NCBI RefSeq assembly: GCF_022385335.1
Contig: NZ_CP092431.1
Coordinates: 434,001-498,000 of the forward strand
DNA length: 64,000 nucleotides
Direction: 5' to 3'
Source of the DNA: Streptomyces deccanensis
GTDB taxonomy: Bacteria > Actinomycetota > Actinomycetes > Streptomycetales > Streptomycetaceae
In this document: one piece after another, positions 51,311-61,047 of the stretch
Numbering within the stretch: the stretch's first letter is position 1
How the letters are laid out: the number at the start of each line of letters is the position of its first letter
Notes under the pieces: generated by a model
Databases searched by the model: none
Told to the model about the DNA's origin: nothing
Seen by the model: the letters and a program-made list of their open reading frames with translations, nothing else
Position numbers and translations under genes: made by a program

Positions 51311-52783
51311 ATGCGCATGTACCGTTCGACTGCCCTCGCGGCAGCCACCTTTCTTCTCGTCTCGGGTGCGGCGATCGTCGCCGCGCCGTCCGCGTACGCG
51401 GGGGTGCCCGGCAGTACGCGGGCCAGTGACCGCAACAGCGACTTCAACGGCGACGGCTACGAGGACGTGCTGATCGGCGCGCCCGGCGCCACGGTCAGCG
51501 GCAAGAGCGGCGCGGGGCTGGTGACCGTGCAGTACGGCTCTGCCAGAGGCATCGGCACGAGCGACGTGGCCCGGTTCAGCCAGTCGACGTCGGGGGTCGC
51601 GGGCGCGGCCGAGGCCGGCGACGGCTTCGGCCGGGCGGTGGCGACCGGTGACCTGGACGGCGACGGGTTCGACGACGCGGTGGTCGGCATCCCCGGCGAG
51701 GACCTCGGCACCGTGAAGGACGCGGGCGGCGTGGCCATCCTGTGGGGCTCGAAGGCCGGGCTGAAGGGCGCCGCGAGCGACTGGCTGGAGACCCAGGAGC
51801 CCGCCGCCGGGGAGCGGTTCGGCCTCGGCCTCGCCGCCGCGCGCTTCACCGCCGAGACGGAGGGCGACCTCCTCGCCGTCCTCGACGGGTACGACGTGGA
51901 GCTGTTCGCGTACGACGCGGCGGCCCGCGCCTCGATGCGCCACGAGGCCACCCGGCGGGTCGACCCGAAGTCCGCCGAGGCCCGCCAGATCGCCGCCAAG
52001 TCCCTGACCACGGGCGACTACGACAGGAACGGCTTCGCCGACCTCGTCGTGTCGGGGCTCAGCGTCGGTGACGAACCCGGTCACGGCTGGTCGACCTATC
52101 TGTCGGGGAACGCCGACGGGCTGACGTACGAGCGTGATCTGCGGGGCGGCCCGGTGGCGGCGTCCGGCGACATCAACGGTGACGGGTACGACGACCTGGT
52201 GACCGGTGAGCCGAACTCCCCGGACGACCAGCCCGGGGAGACCATGACGGGCGGCCTGGTCGGCGTACGGCTCGGCGGTCCTGACGGGCCGACGGCCGAG
52301 CCCGACTGGTGGGTGCAGGACTCCGACGGCGTGCCCGGTGTCGCCGAGGCCGGTGACGGCTGGGGTTCGGACCTGTCCGTCGCGGACACCGACGGGGACG
52401 GGTTCGCGGACGTGGCGATCGGCGCCGCGGGCGAGGACATCGGCGCGGTGCGGGACGCCGGCGCGGTGTGGGTGCTGCGCGGCTCGGCCTCCGGGCTGAC
52501 CACGACCGGCGCCAAGTCGTGGGACCAGAACTCGGTGAACGTGCCGGGCGCGGCCGAGAAGGGCGACAAGTGGGGCGCCCAGGTCCGGCTGACCGACCCG
52601 AACGGCGACGGCCGCTTCGGGCTGCTGGCCGCCGCGCCGGGTGAGAACACCGGTGACGGGCACGTCTGGGTGCTCTCGGCGGGCGCGGGCGGGATCACGG
52701 CGTCGGGGTCGTGGACGTACAACGCCGCCTCGCTCGGGGCGCCCGCCGTGGACGCGCTGTTCGGGTCGGCCGTCGACGAGTGA
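51311..52783 (+). CDS. Secreted FG-GAP (integrin-like beta-propeller) protein
   Basis: A 490-residue exported protein. Signal peptide: ALAAATFLLVSGAAIVAAPS ending SAYA-G. The mature chain is a beta-propeller of about seven FG-GAP repeats with Ca-binding loops such as DFNGDGYEDVLIGAPG, DLDGDGFDDAVVGIPG, DINGDGYDDLVTGEP and DTDGDGFADVAIGAAG. One blade (DYDRNGFADLVVSG) and the last (DPNGDGRFGLLAAAPG) are divergent. Such proteins are found on cell surfaces and in secreted material; no enzyme site visible. ATG 51311 has GGGAG six bases upstream. Confidence 0.9.
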   Translation: MRMYRSTALAAATFLLVSGAAIVAAPSAYAGVPGSTRASDRNSDFNGDGYEDVLIGAPGATVSGKSGAGLVTVQYGSARGIGTSDVARFSQSTSGVAGAAEAGDGFGRAVATGDLDGDGFDDAVVGIPGEDLGTVKDAGGVAILWGSKAGLKGAASDWLETQEPAAGERFGLGLAAARFTAETEGDLLAVLDGYDVELFAYDAAARASMRHEATRRVDPKSAEARQIAAKSLTTGDYDRNGFADLVVSGLSVGDEPGHGWSTYLSGNADGLTYERDLRGGPVAASGDINGDGYDDLVTGEPNSPDDQPGETMTGGLVGVRLGGPDGPTAEPDWWVQDSDGVPGVAEAGDGWGSDLSVADTDGDGFADVAIGAAGEDIGAVRDAGAVWVLRGSASGLTTTGAKSWDQNSVNVPGAAEKGDKWGAQVRLTDPNGDGRFGLLAAAPGENTGDGHVWVLSAGAGGITASGSWTYNAASLGAPAVDALFGSAVDE

Positions 52784-52796
52784 GGCGGACGGGCCG

Positions 52797-52828
52797 GGGG
52801 CTGCCGGACCGCCCGGGTCGGCAGCCCC
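52797..52828. terminator. Bidirectional hairpin between the FG-GAP and DUF6777 genes
   Basis: GGGGCTGCCG (52797-52806) pairs with CGGCAGCCCC (52819-52828) around a 12-base loop. It lies 14 bases after the FG-GAP stop and 21 bases before the end of the convergent gene. Confidence 0.75.
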
Positions 52829-52848
52829 TGGGCCGCCCGGCGGGCCGG

Positions 52849-54204
52849 TCACGAGTTCGGGTCGACCGGCTCCGGGATGTCGTGGAGGGAGGCCGACCCG
52901 CTCGTCGTCGTGTCGTCCGGCGGCGAGTCGGCGGTCTCGGGGCTCTCCGGCTCCGGCGCGGGGGTCAGGGTCTCCGTCGGTGCGGAGGTGGAGGGCGTCA
53001 CCGAGGACGACGAGGGGCACGGACTGGCGGTCTCGTCGTCCGCGGCTCCGGCCGGGGTCGAGGGGCACGGTTCGGGCGACTCGGTGGGCGGTTCCTCCGA
53101 GAACGACGTGGACGCCGACGGGGAGGGCTGGTCGACGGGCGGGGTGGTCTTCTTGTCCTTGCCCCCGGTGTCGCCGGCGGGGCGGGTGAACCAGTCGTCG
53201 CGCTCGGGGTCGTAGAGGACGAACACGTTGATGATCACCGTCGACGGCTCGACGACCACCACGTTCTGCGGCCGGTACGACGGCCAGGAGTCGCCCTTCG
53301 GCTCCGGTGTCGTCTTCAGGGCGACCGGCGGCTTCAGCGGGTTGCCGCAGGCGCACCGCACCCGGGGCACCCCGCGGTCGTCGACGAGGACGGCGGTGCC
53401 GGACTGCAGGACGGCCTGGTAGCTGGTGGCGGCGCCGTCGCGGTAGCCGTGGTTGGTGACGCGGGTGTCCATGCGCAGTTGCACCGGGGTGAGCTCGCGC
53501 AGATAGGCGGGTACGCCGGAGGGCTCGACGCCGGCGACGGCGGCGAACGCCTCGTTCTTGGCGGGGTTCGCCCGGAGCACGTCGACCTGCTTCTCGACGT
53601 CGCAGCTGGCGACGTTGCGGGTGCCGCCGTAGAGGCCGGCGGCCGCGCCGTCCACGGCGCGGGTCACGTTGGCGGGGTCCGATCGGGTCGGTGTCGCCGT
53701 GGGGGTCTCGGGCGCGGTGGAGCTGTCCGTCGCGGTCGACTCGGTGAACGGGTCGGGGCCCGACTTGCCGGCGGCCTGGAGGAAGACCTCGCCGTCCGCC
53801 GAGCCGCCCGAGTCGTCGGAGCGGGTGAGGACGACGACCAGGACCACGGCGACGACGGCCGCGAGGACCATCAGGGCGATGCGGGGAGCGGACCGCCACC
53901 AGGGACGATCGGGGCCCGCATGTCCCGCCCCGGAGCCGCCCGAGGTCCCGCCCGGCCCAACGGGCCCCTCGGGACCGCTGGGGCCTCCCGGTCCCCCGGG
54001 ACCGCCGGGACCGCCAGGCCCGCCGGGTCCGCTGCCGGAGTCGCCTGTTCCGCCTCGGCCCGGGGCGCCGCTCGGCGGCTCCGGCGGACGCTCGACGCTC
54101 GGCCGGGTCGGGTCGTGCGGCGCGGGGCCGGGCTGCGACGGCCCGGACAGGGGGCCGGAGGGCGGGCCGGTCGGGCGGCCGGAGGACGGTTGGTCGGCGC
54201 TCAC
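52849..54204 (-). CDS. DUF6777 membrane protein with collagen-like N-terminus
   Basis: A 451-residue protein. Residues 1-95 are Gly/Pro-rich, with repeated GGP/GPG triplets near residues 58-75 like collagen. One transmembrane helix follows (ALMVLAAVVAVVLVVVLT). The outside domain is DUF6777: DGAAAGLYGGTRNVASCDVE, DTRVTNHGYRDGAATSYQ, AVLVDDRGVPRVRCACGNPL and VIINVFVLYDPERDDWFTR, with conserved Cys pairs. The last 110 residues are Pro/Ser/Thr/Glu-rich and probably lie in the wall. GTG 54204 has GGGAGAA upstream. Function unknown. Confidence 0.83.
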   Translation of the reverse strand: MSADQPSSGRPTGPPSGPLSGPSQPGPAPHDPTRPSVERPPEPPSGAPGRGGTGDSGSGPGGPGGPGGPGGPGGPSGPEGPVGPGGTSGGSGAGHAGPDRPWWRSAPRIALMVLAAVVAVVLVVVLTRSDDSGGSADGEVFLQAAGKSGPDPFTESTATDSSTAPETPTATPTRSDPANVTRAVDGAAAGLYGGTRNVASCDVEKQVDVLRANPAKNEAFAAVAGVEPSGVPAYLRELTPVQLRMDTRVTNHGYRDGAATSYQAVLQSGTAVLVDDRGVPRVRCACGNPLKPPVALKTTPEPKGDSWPSYRPQNVVVVEPSTVIINVFVLYDPERDDWFTRPAGDTGGKDKKTTPPVDQPSPSASTSFSEEPPTESPEPCPSTPAGAADDETASPCPSSSSVTPSTSAPTETLTPAPEPESPETADSPPDDTTTSGSASLHDIPEPVDPNS

Positions 54205-54390
54205 GGGGCTTCTCCCGCCGTAGGGATTCTGCGGCGATTCACGCCGATGACGGCGTTTTGCTCCACAACAGGCCCATTGTGTGCTCTGGTCCCGTGCCGC
54301 CCGCAAGCCGAAGAGCGTCGGCCCCGGGGGCCGCGGGCTCCCCGCGGGCTCGCCGCGCGGAGTGCTCCGGCCGTGCTTAGCGTGGCAAGA

Positions 54391-55677
54391 GTGAGTCCCC
54401 AGACCCTGCGTCCACGGCGGACGACGTCACCCGGGCGGGCGCCCGCCCGCCACGGCTGGCCCCACGCCCTCGCGACCGTGCTGGCCGGGCTGATCGCGAT
54501 GATCGTGACGGCCTCGCTCGGACTCTGGGCGGCGGGCGCGACGGACCTCCCGGACGGCGCGTTCCCCCGGGTCGTCGCGGCGACCGTGGTGACGGCGGTC
54601 GGCGGCACCATCGAACTCTCCGGAGACGCCGGGGCCCTCGCCGAGACACAGGCGGGCCTGACCGTGATCCCGCTGTCGGTGACCCTCGTCGGCGCGCTGG
54701 TGATCGCCGCCGGATTCCTGCGGCCGCTGCGGCACCGGGCCGTCGCGGGGGCGGGCGAACTCGCGGGCTGGGCCGCCCGGATCGCCGTCCTGTGGCTCGC
54801 GGCGCTGATCGGCCTCGCGCTCGCGGCACGCCAGGACTTCGACATCTCCCTCGGCGACGTGGGCGACTTCTTCGGCACCTCCGCCGAGGTGGGCTTCGAG
54901 ACGGCCATGGCACCGACCGTGTTCTTCGGGCTGCTGTGGCTCGCCGGTGTGCTCGTCCTGGCGCTGCTGGTGTCGCGCGGCGCGCCGCTCCCGGCGCGGC
55001 TGCTGCGGTTCCAGGAATCGGTGCGGCCCGCCGCGTACGCGATGGTGGGTCTGCTGCTGGCGTACGTCGGCATCGGGCTGGTCATCGCGCTGGTGGTGGC
55101 GCTGACCCGTGGGCACGCCGCCGAGACGGCCGCGGTGATCCTGCTGGGGCTGCCGAACGTGATGTGGCTGGTCCTCACGATCGGGCTGGGCGCGACCTGG
55201 GACAGCCAGGTCGAGGGCCCCTTCGGACTGCCGATGCCGAAGATTTTGGACGAGGTCGTGCGCGGCCCCGACGTGTCGACCCTGAATCTGGGCTCCCTCG
55301 CCGAGTACGACGCCCGGGTGTGGTGGCTGCCGGTCGTGAACGCGGTGCTGCTCACGGTCGCCGCGTTCGTCATGGCGGCCCGTTCCCCGGCCCGGGTACG
55401 GCTGTGGCAGCACGGGGTGCACATGGCGGCCGCGCTCGCCCTCACCGTGCTGATGATCTGCCTGGTGGGCCGGATCTCCGCGCACTACGGACTGTCGGTC
55501 CTCGGTATCGGCGACCTCGGCGGCGACCTGGGCGGGGAGCTGTATCTGCGGCCCCATCTGTGGTCCGCGCTCGGGCTCGCCGTGCTGTGGGGGCTGGTGA
55601 CCGGGTTCCTGGGCGGGGTGCTGGCGAAGGGCGTACGACGGCGGGGCGCGGTCGACGCACCCGCCGATCATCGGTAG
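54391..55677 (+). CDS. Streptophobe-family integral membrane protein
   Basis: A 428-residue, strongly hydrophobic protein with about nine or ten transmembrane helices. Conserved features I recall for the streptophobe family are the ILLGLPNVMWLVLTIGLGA segment and the long loop with DSQVEGPFGLPMPKILDEVV. Other regions: LATVLAGLIAMIVTASLGLW, VVTAVGGTIELSGDAGALAE, RISAHYGLSVLGIGDLGG. GTG 54391 is the first start after an AT-poor leader, with a weak ribosome site. No function is known; it may cooperate with the divergent DUF6777 gene (187 bases apart). Confidence 0.8.
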   Translation: MSPQTLRPRRTTSPGRAPARHGWPHALATVLAGLIAMIVTASLGLWAAGATDLPDGAFPRVVAATVVTAVGGTIELSGDAGALAETQAGLTVIPLSVTLVGALVIAAGFLRPLRHRAVAGAGELAGWAARIAVLWLAALIGLALAARQDFDISLGDVGDFFGTSAEVGFETAMAPTVFFGLLWLAGVLVLALLVSRGAPLPARLLRFQESVRPAAYAMVGLLLAYVGIGLVIALVVALTRGHAAETAAVILLGLPNVMWLVLTIGLGATWDSQVEGPFGLPMPKILDEVVRGPDVSTLNLGSLAEYDARVWWLPVVNAVLLTVAAFVMAARSPARVRLWQHGVHMAAALALTVLMICLVGRISAHYGLSVLGIGDLGGDLGGELYLRPHLWSALGLAVLWGLVTGFLGGVLAKGVRRRGAVDAPADHR

Positions 55678-55808
55678 GCGCGGTCGACGCAACCGAACCA
55701 CCGGTAGGCGGGGCCGGCCCCGTAGCACCGCCGGCCACCGCCGGATCGGGGCGGCCGCCGTGCGGCGTCCGCCCCTCGTCGGCCCGTCGTCGGCCGCTCG
55801 TCGGCTGC

Positions 55809-57110
55809 TCAGGCCTGTCGGACCGTCACCGGCTCCGGCGCGGGTGCCGCCAGGCGGCCCGTGCGGTGCAGGTGCCGCACCGACGCGGCGCAGCCGAGGC
55901 CGAGCGCGATCAGCGCGAGCCACGGCAGCGCGGGCAGCCCGGCCTCACGGGCGGCGTCCAGCGCGGCGCCGGTGAGCAGGTTCCCCACGGTGATGCCGAC
56001 CCCGCAGACGGTGTTGTAGAGCCCGTAGTGCGTGGCGACGAGCCGGTCCCCGCAGAGGCGGACGACGGTGTCCATCTCGAAGGGGTACGCGATCATCGTG
56101 CCGAGGGCCAGCAGCAGCGCGGCCAGCGCCGGTGGGACGGCCGCCGCCAGCCACCGCCCCGGCCCGGCGTCCGGCACCGGCAGCATCGCGGGCCACAGCA
56201 GGGGGACGAACGCGGCGCCCATGACCGCCAGTCCCCGGACCAGTGCCTGGCCCGGCTCGTAGCGGGCCCTGCACCAGGCCGTCACCCGGGTCTGGCCGAG
56301 GACGGTGCTCAGCCCGGACACCGCGAAGAGCACCGCGACGGCCGCCGTGCCGAACTCCCCGTCCCCGCCCAGGCGTCGTACCTCCAGCGGCAGGGCGAGA
56401 TAGACCTGGAAGGTGAGGACGTACGAACCGGTCATCGCTGCGGCGAAGAGCAGGAAGGGCCGGTTGGCGAGGATGCCGCGCCACTGGGCGAGCAGGCCCC
56501 GGCCGCTCTCGTCCCGCCGTGCCACGTCGTCCTCGCGGCGCCGGGCCGGCAGGGCCCGGATCTGCACCACCGACAGCACGGCGAAGATGCCCGCGGCGGT
56601 GAGGCAGGTGACGCGGAAGTCGACACCGGTGAGGACCATGCCGACCAGCGGGCCGAGCAGTATGCCCGCCTGGTAGAAGACGTTGAACAGGGCGAACGCC
56701 TCGACCCTGCGCTCCCCCGCCCCGGCCGCGAGGTACGCCCGCACGGCCGGGTTGAACAGGGCGCCCGCGAGGCCGGTGGCCGCCGAGGCCGCCAGCAGGG
56801 CGGGCAGGGAGTCGACGAAGCCGAGGGTCGCGAAGCCGACGGTGCGCAGGACGCAGCCGGCGACGATCAGCGGCTTGTGGCCGAAGCGGTCGGCGAGGGC
56901 GCCGCCGACCACGAACATGCCCTGCTGGCTGAAGTTCCGTACCCCCAGGACGAGTCCGACGAGCCAGCCGGCCAGGCCGAGGGTGCCGGAGAGGTGGGCG
57001 GCCAGATAGGGCATCAGCATGTAGAAGCCGAGGTTGATGGTGAACTGGTTGACCATCAACAGCTGGACGGCGGGGTCGTACGACCGCACCTGGGAGAGGG
57101 TCCCCTTCAC
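55809..57110 (-). CDS. MFS transporter of the siderophore locus
   Basis: A 433-residue, twelve-helix major facilitator. First helix [20 protein letters not shown], then loop motif [40 protein letters not shown] and [20 protein letters not shown]. It resembles exporters such as YfkF/MdtH-like proteins. GTG 57110 overlaps the stop of the PLP-enzyme gene (GTGA), so it is certainly co-translated with it. In this context it is best seen as the exporter for the siderophore or for a precursor; alternatively it exports an amino acid. Confidence 0.85.
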   Translation of the reverse strand: MKGTLSQVRSYDPAVQLLMVNQFTINLGFYMLMPYLAAHLSGTLGLAGWLVGLVLGVRNFSQQGMFVVGGALADRFGHKPLIVAGCVLRTVGFATLGFVDSLPALLAASAATGLAGALFNPAVRAYLAAGAGERRVEAFALFNVFYQAGILLGPLVGMVLTGVDFRVTCLTAAGIFAVLSVVQIRALPARRREDDVARRDESGRGLLAQWRGILANRPFLLFAAAMTGSYVLTFQVYLALPLEVRRLGGDGEFGTAAVAVLFAVSGLSTVLGQTRVTAWCRARYEPGQALVRGLAVMGAAFVPLLWPAMLPVPDAGPGRWLAAAVPPALAALLLALGTMIAYPFEMDTVVRLCGDRLVATHYGLYNTVCGVGITVGNLLTGAALDAAREAGLPALPWLALIALGLGCAASVRHLHRTGRLAAPAPEPVTVRQA

Positions 57111-58273
57111 GCGTCGTTCTCCTCGCGGGCGGCGGTGGGCAGGGTGAGGGGATCGACGACGTCGGTGCAGCGGGTCCAGCGGGTGACCTCCTTCTCGTCC
57201 GCGCGGCCGATCACGTCGGGCGCGAGGGCCGGTGGTCCGGTGAGGAGTCCGTGCCGGGCGCAGTAGTCGTCGTCGTACACGGTGTCGAGGTAGCGCTGGG
57301 GCCCGTCCGGGAAGATCGCCGCGATGCGGGTGTCGGGGGATCCGGTGCGGGCCAGCCAGCCGGCGACGAGGGCGACCGCGCCGACGCTCCAGCCACCGGT
57401 GGCGTAGTGGGAGGCGGCCAGGTGACGGCAGGTGTGGACCGCCTCGTGCGGGGCGACCCAGTGGACCTCGTCGAAGGTGTCGTAGGCGACGTTGCGGGGG
57501 TGGATGCTGGAGCCGAGGCCCCGCATCAGCCGGGTGCGGGCGGGCTGGCCGAAGATGGTCGAGCCGATGGTGTCCACGCCGACGATCCGGATGTCCGGGT
57601 ACAGCTGTCGCAGGACCCGGCCCACGCCCGCGGAGTGTCCGCCGGTGCCGACGCTGCAGACGAGGGTGTCGATGTGCCCCAGTTCCGAGGCGAGTTCGAG
57701 GGCGAGCGGGGTGTACGCGGTGGTGTTGTCGGGGTTGTTGTACTGGTCCGGGCACCAGGAGCCGGGGTGCCGGTCGAGGAGTTCGGCGACCCGGTTTCGC
57801 CTGGCCTGCTGCCAACCGCCCGTGGGGTGCGGGTCGTCGACGATGTCGACTTCGGCGCCGTACACGCCGAGCAGTCGGGTCATGGAGGGTTCCAGGCCGG
57901 GGTCGGTGACGAGGGTGACGGGGTGGCCGTACACCATTCCGGCCAGGGCGAGGCCGAGGCCGAGGGTGCCGCTGGTGGACTCGATGATCCGGCCGCCCGG
58001 CCGCAACTCGCCGCGGGCGCGGGCGCGTTCGACCATGTAGAGGCCGGGGCGGTCCTTGATGCCGCCGGGGTTGAAGCCCTCCAGCTTGGCCCAGAAGCCG
58101 TGTCCGGCCGGGGTCAGCGGCTCGGACACCCGCAGGAGGGGCGTGTTGCCGACGAGCGCGGGCAGGGCCGGACGGCCGGGTGCGGCACCTGGGTCGGCGG
58201 GCGCGGGAGAGGCCGGAGAGGTGAGGGGGGCGGCCTCGGGGTGGGTTCGGTAGGTCATGTCGATCGATCGCAT
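57107..58273 (-). CDS. PLP-dependent cysteine-synthase-like enzyme, SbnA-like
   Basis: A 388-residue fold-type II PLP enzyme. The PLP lysine is in [15 protein letters not shown]; phosphate loops are [15 protein letters not shown] and [16 protein letters not shown]. CysK has EPTSGNTG at the first loop; here it is ESTSGTLG, closer to SbnA, which makes a diaminopropionate precursor of staphyloferrin [12 protein letters not shown] and the long C-terminus ([19 protein letters not shown]) are also unlike CysK. ATG 58273 is used; MTYRTHP at 58258 is possible. The gene lies downstream of the ornithine hydroxylase on the same strand, so a role in siderophore precursor supply is likely but not shown. 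Confidence 0.85.
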   Translation of the reverse strand: MRSIDMTYRTHPEAAPLTSPASPAPADPGAAPGRPALPALVGNTPLLRVSEPLTPAGHGFWAKLEGFNPGGIKDRPGLYMVERARARGELRPGGRIIESTSGTLGLGLALAGMVYGHPVTLVTDPGLEPSMTRLLGVYGAEVDIVDDPHPTGGWQQARRNRVAELLDRHPGSWCPDQYNNPDNTTAYTPLALELASELGHIDTLVCSVGTGGHSAGVGRVLRQLYPDIRIVGVDTIGSTIFGQPARTRLMRGLGSSIHPRNVAYDTFDEVHWVAPHEAVHTCRHLAASHYATGGWSVGAVALVAGWLARTGSPDTRIAAIFPDGPQRYLDTVYDDDYCARHGLLTGPPALAPDVIGRADEKEVTRWTRCTDVVDPLTLPTAAREENDA

Positions 58274-58350
58274 GGTGTCGCTCTCGCTGTACGTGGTCGT
58301 GGACGGGTGCACGGGGCGGCCGCCGCTCGGGGCGGCCGCGGGCGAGAGGT

Positions 58351-58830
58351 CTAGGTGCGCCACCGCGCGGTGCGCACCAGCACGGTCCGGCCCGCGCGGC
58401 AGCGTCGGCGACGCTGCGGGCGGCGACGTGTCGGGCCCGGTGGGACCGGCACCACGCCGGTGATCCCGGCGAGCAGGAGGGCGGGACCGGCGACGGCCGG
58501 TGGTGGGAAGCCGGCCTGGGCGGTCGGTGTGCGGGGCAGGCCGCCGGCCGGGCACTCCTCGGCCGCGTGGTGGCCGTGTGGCCCGTGCGGGGCCGTGGGA
58601 GCCGCCGGGGTCAGGGCACTCACGGCGCTCCCGGCGCTCCCAGCGCTCACGAGGACGGTCGGTGCCGACGAGCGGTGCGACGGCTCGTCGGACGGCCCGT
58701 GCGCCTCGACGGACGGGCCGTGTGCGAGGGCGCACAGAAGGACCGCGATCAGCAGGAAGCCGTTCACGAGGGCGGCCGACGGCCCGCGACGCTGCGGAAC
58801 GGCCGGCGCCCTTCCATGGTGTGCGGGCAT
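58351..58830 (-). CDS. Small His/Pro-rich membrane protein (first of two)
   Basis: A 159-residue protein with two hydrophobic helices: [20 protein letters not shown] (residues 20-40) and [20 protein letters not shown] (about 110-130). Between them is an outside loop with [12 protein letters not shown] and [16 protein letters not shown], a possible metal-binding His/Cys cluster. The end is very basic ([16 protein letters not shown]). It resembles DUF6153-type proteins in layout, but I cannot confirm membership. ATG 58830 or 58848. The neighbour at 58963 has the same design; both sit between siderophore genes. Confidence 0.6.
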   Translation of the reverse strand: MPAHHGRAPAVPQRRGPSAALVNGFLLIAVLLCALAHGPSVEAHGPSDEPSHRSSAPTVLVSAGSAGSAVSALTPAAPTAPHGPHGHHAAEECPAGGLPRTPTAQAGFPPPAVAGPALLLAGITGVVPVPPGPTRRRPQRRRRCRAGRTVLVRTARWRT

Positions 58831-58962
58831 GCGGGAGTGGGGCGGCACTGGAGTCCTCCGGGCGCGCGGTCGGCCCCGCTCGACGGCGGGTCGCCGAGAG
58901 CGGAGGCGGGCGCGCTGAAGTGGCGCGGGGCGAGGTGCAGGACAGACGGGTGCGGCCCGGTC

Positions 58963-59454
58963 CTAGACCTGCTGGACGACCAGCGCTCTCACGGCCGCTG
59001 ACGGCCGGTCGGAGGGATGCGGCTCGTCGGCGTTGCGCGCGGACGGCGCACAGCCGGGTGCGACGACTTCGCTGATCGACACCGCGAGGCGGGGCTGCGC
59101 CAGGGCGGGGCCCTGCTGCGGCTGTGCGGAGGCGCAGTGTTCGGCCGGGCTGCCGACGCCGTGGCCGCCGTGATCCGTGGACCCGTCGTGTCCGTCGGCC
59201 GAGGTCCCGGCGAGGGCCCCGGCGGCGGTGGCGAGGGAGGCGGTGGGCGGCACGTCCCCACGGTGCGGCGGGACTTCGGAGGGGCCGGTCGCACGTGTCA
59301 CGGCGGCCGTCGTTCCGTGTCCATCGGCGCTGTGCGGAGTCGCCCCGTGTGCCAGCGCGACGGCGAACAGCACCACGGCGAGGCCGAGCAGGCGCAGCAG
59401 CGGGCCCGCGAGAGCGCGGGTCCGGTGCATGCGTCGAGGTGGCCGGGCCGTCAT
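58963..59454 (-). CDS. Small His-rich membrane/exported protein (second of two)
   Basis: A 163-residue protein: basic start ([20 protein letters not shown]), one hydrophobic helix ([17 protein letters not shown]) and an outside part with [32 protein letters not shown] and one Cys, again suggesting metal binding. It has the same layout as its neighbour but only one clear membrane segment. ATG 59454; GTG 59457 precedes it in frame. Lies 138 bases after the ornithine hydroxylase gene, on the same strand. No known function; a role in iron or copper handling is a guess from context. Confidence 0.6.
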   Translation of the reverse strand: MTARPPRRMHRTRALAGPLLRLLGLAVVLFAVALAHGATPHSADGHGTTAAVTRATGPSEVPPHRGDVPPTASLATAAGALAGTSADGHDGSTDHGGHGVGSPAEHCASAQPQQGPALAQPRLAVSISEVVAPGCAPSARNADEPHPSDRPSAAVRALVVQQV

Positions 59455-59592
59455 CACGCGGTGATGCTAGCGCGCCCCGGAGGCCGATCGTCCGGCTCTC
59501 CGGGTGCGCGGCGCCAACGCGCCAAGCAAATGACCGATTTGCAGCGGCGAGGGGCCACCCTCGCCGCCGATGGTCGGAGCGCGGTGGGTTCC

Positions 59593-60927
59593 TCAGCCCT
59601 TGGCCGCCGCCGGGGCCGTGGCGCGGCGGGCAAGGAGGGAGGCGCAGATCTCCCCGGCGCGTACGGCGGTGGTGGACAGGAGGGTCGAGGTGAGGCCGTG
59701 GGTGTGTTCGGTGCCGCCCTGCAGATAGATGTCGGCGGTGACGTTGGGGTTGGTGGTGACCCGGTGGTCGCGGCCGACCATGAGGGCGTCCTCGTCGTCG
59801 CGCAGGCAGAGTTTGCCGATCTCTCCCAGGTTGTCGCCGACGCCCTGGGGCCGGTAGCCGGTGGCGTAGACGAGGAGGTCGGCGGAGAGTATCTCGCGCT
59901 CCCCCGTCGGCAGGAACTCCACGGTCACCTTGACGTCCTCGGTGCCGGCCTCGACCTCGCGCAGCCGGGAGACGTTCATCATCCGCAGCCGCTCCCGGCC
60001 CTGGACCTTCTCCTGGTACATGGACCGGGACAGCGACTCGATCAGGTCCATGTCCACGACGGAGTAGTTGGTGCTGCGGTGGTAGTCGAACAGCGACTGC
60101 TTCACCTCGCGGGGCGCGCCGTAGTACAGGTCGACGGCCTCGGGGTCGAAGATCTTGTTGGCGAAGGGGCTGTCGTCGGCGGGTGTGTAGCCGTACTTGG
60201 CGAAGACCGAGCAGATCTCGGCCTCGGGGAAGCTGCGGTGGAGGTAGTCCACGGCCTCGGCCGCGCTCTGGCCCGCGCCGAGGACGACCGCGCGGCGCAC
60301 CGGCTGTCCGGAGCGCACGACCTGGTCGACGCGGGGCAGCAACTGGCTGTTGTGCCAGACCCGTTCGGAGAGGTCGGCGCCGGGCGGGAGGTGGGGTTCC
60401 AGGCCGGTGGCCACGCAGATGCTGCGGGTCCGGCGGACGGTCAGGCTGTCCGGGTCGCCGGGTGTACGGCTGGTGACGTCGAAGTAGCGGATCTCGCCGT
60501 CCCGGGTGACCGGGCGCACGGAGACGACCTCGGCGGAGTACTCGACGAGGTGCGCCACGCGGGCGGCCGCCCACTCGAAGTAGTCGTGGAACTCGATGCG
60601 CAGCGGGAAGAGCGTCTTCAGGTTGAGGAAGTCGACGAGCCGCCCGCGGTCGCGCAGGTAGCACAGGAAGCTGAAGTCGCTGGTGGGGTCACGCATCGTC
60701 ACCAGGTCCTTCAGGAAGGACACTTGCATGGTGGCGTCGTCGATGAGCATGCCCCGGTGCCATCCGAACCGGGGTTGTCTTTCCAGGAACCCGACCCGCA
60801 GTCCGTCCTCGGTGCCGGACGCCACGGAGTGCTCGTGCAATGCGATGGCGAGTGCGAGATTGGATGGGCCGAACCCGATCCCCAGTACGTCGTAGATGGA
60901 ATCCGCCCCGGTGTGCAGCGTCGTCAC
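59593..60927 (-). CDS. L-ornithine N5-monooxygenase (hydroxamate siderophore)
   Basis: A 444-residue class B flavin N-hydroxylase. [23 protein letters not shown]; substrate region [36 protein letters not shown] and [44 protein letters not shown]-terminal [11 protein letters not shown] and [11 protein letters not shown]. These match CchB/PvdA/SidA, which turn L-ornithine into N5-hydroxyornithine; lysine hydroxylases are a less likely alternative. The GTG at 60927 opens the divergent gap with the iron box. With the formyltransferase it would provide N5-formyl-N5-hydroxyornithine, as in coelichelin. Confidence 0.93.
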   Translation of the reverse strand: MTTLHTGADSIYDVLGIGFGPSNLALAIALHEHSVASGTEDGLRVGFLERQPRFGWHRGMLIDDATMQVSFLKDLVTMRDPTSDFSFLCYLRDRGRLVDFLNLKTLFPLRIEFHDYFEWAAARVAHLVEYSAEVVSVRPVTRDGEIRYFDVTSRTPGDPDSLTVRRTRSICVATGLEPHLPPGADLSERVWHNSQLLPRVDQVVRSGQPVRRAVVLGAGQSAAEAVDYLHRSFPEAEICSVFAKYGYTPADDSPFANKIFDPEAVDLYYGAPREVKQSLFDYHRSTNYSVVDMDLIESLSRSMYQEKVQGRERLRMMNVSRLREVEAGTEDVKVTVEFLPTGEREILSADLLVYATGYRPQGVGDNLGEIGKLCLRDDEDALMVGRDHRVTTNPNVTADIYLQGGTEHTHGLTSTLLSTTAVRAGEICASLLARRATAPAAAKG

Positions 60928-61009
60928 CGCGTCATCTGCCTTTCATAGAAGGGGTCACAGAGTTTCCCAAGCCGGAACACAGCCTCCCCCAGCAGAGCCA
61001 TGTTAGATA

Positions 61010-61024
61010 AGGTAAGCCTTACCT
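61010..61024. promoter_or_regulatory. Iron box (IdeR/DmdR1 operator)
   Basis: AGGTAAG-C-CTTACCT is a perfect 15-base palindrome inside TTAGATAAGGTAAGCCTTAC, close to the actinomycete iron-box consensus TTAGGTTAGGCTAACCTAA. It is centred in the 120-base gap between the divergent ornithine hydroxylase and formyltransferase genes, so both arms should be repressed by iron. Confidence 0.88.
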
Positions 61025-61047
61025 AGCAACGGCTGAGGAGGGCTCAT

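Noticed and set aside
51137..53899. A 920-codon minus-strand frame across the FG-GAP gene
   Set aside because: The plus-strand gene has a signal peptide and Ca-binding repeats; the antisense frame has no recognisable domain.
57107..60664. An open frame of 1185 codons on the minus strand
   Set aside because: Only its C-terminal third is the PLP enzyme; the rest runs in another frame over the two small membrane-protein genes and the ornithine hydroxylase and is Arg/Pro-rich, as expected from GC-rich antisense or shifted frames.
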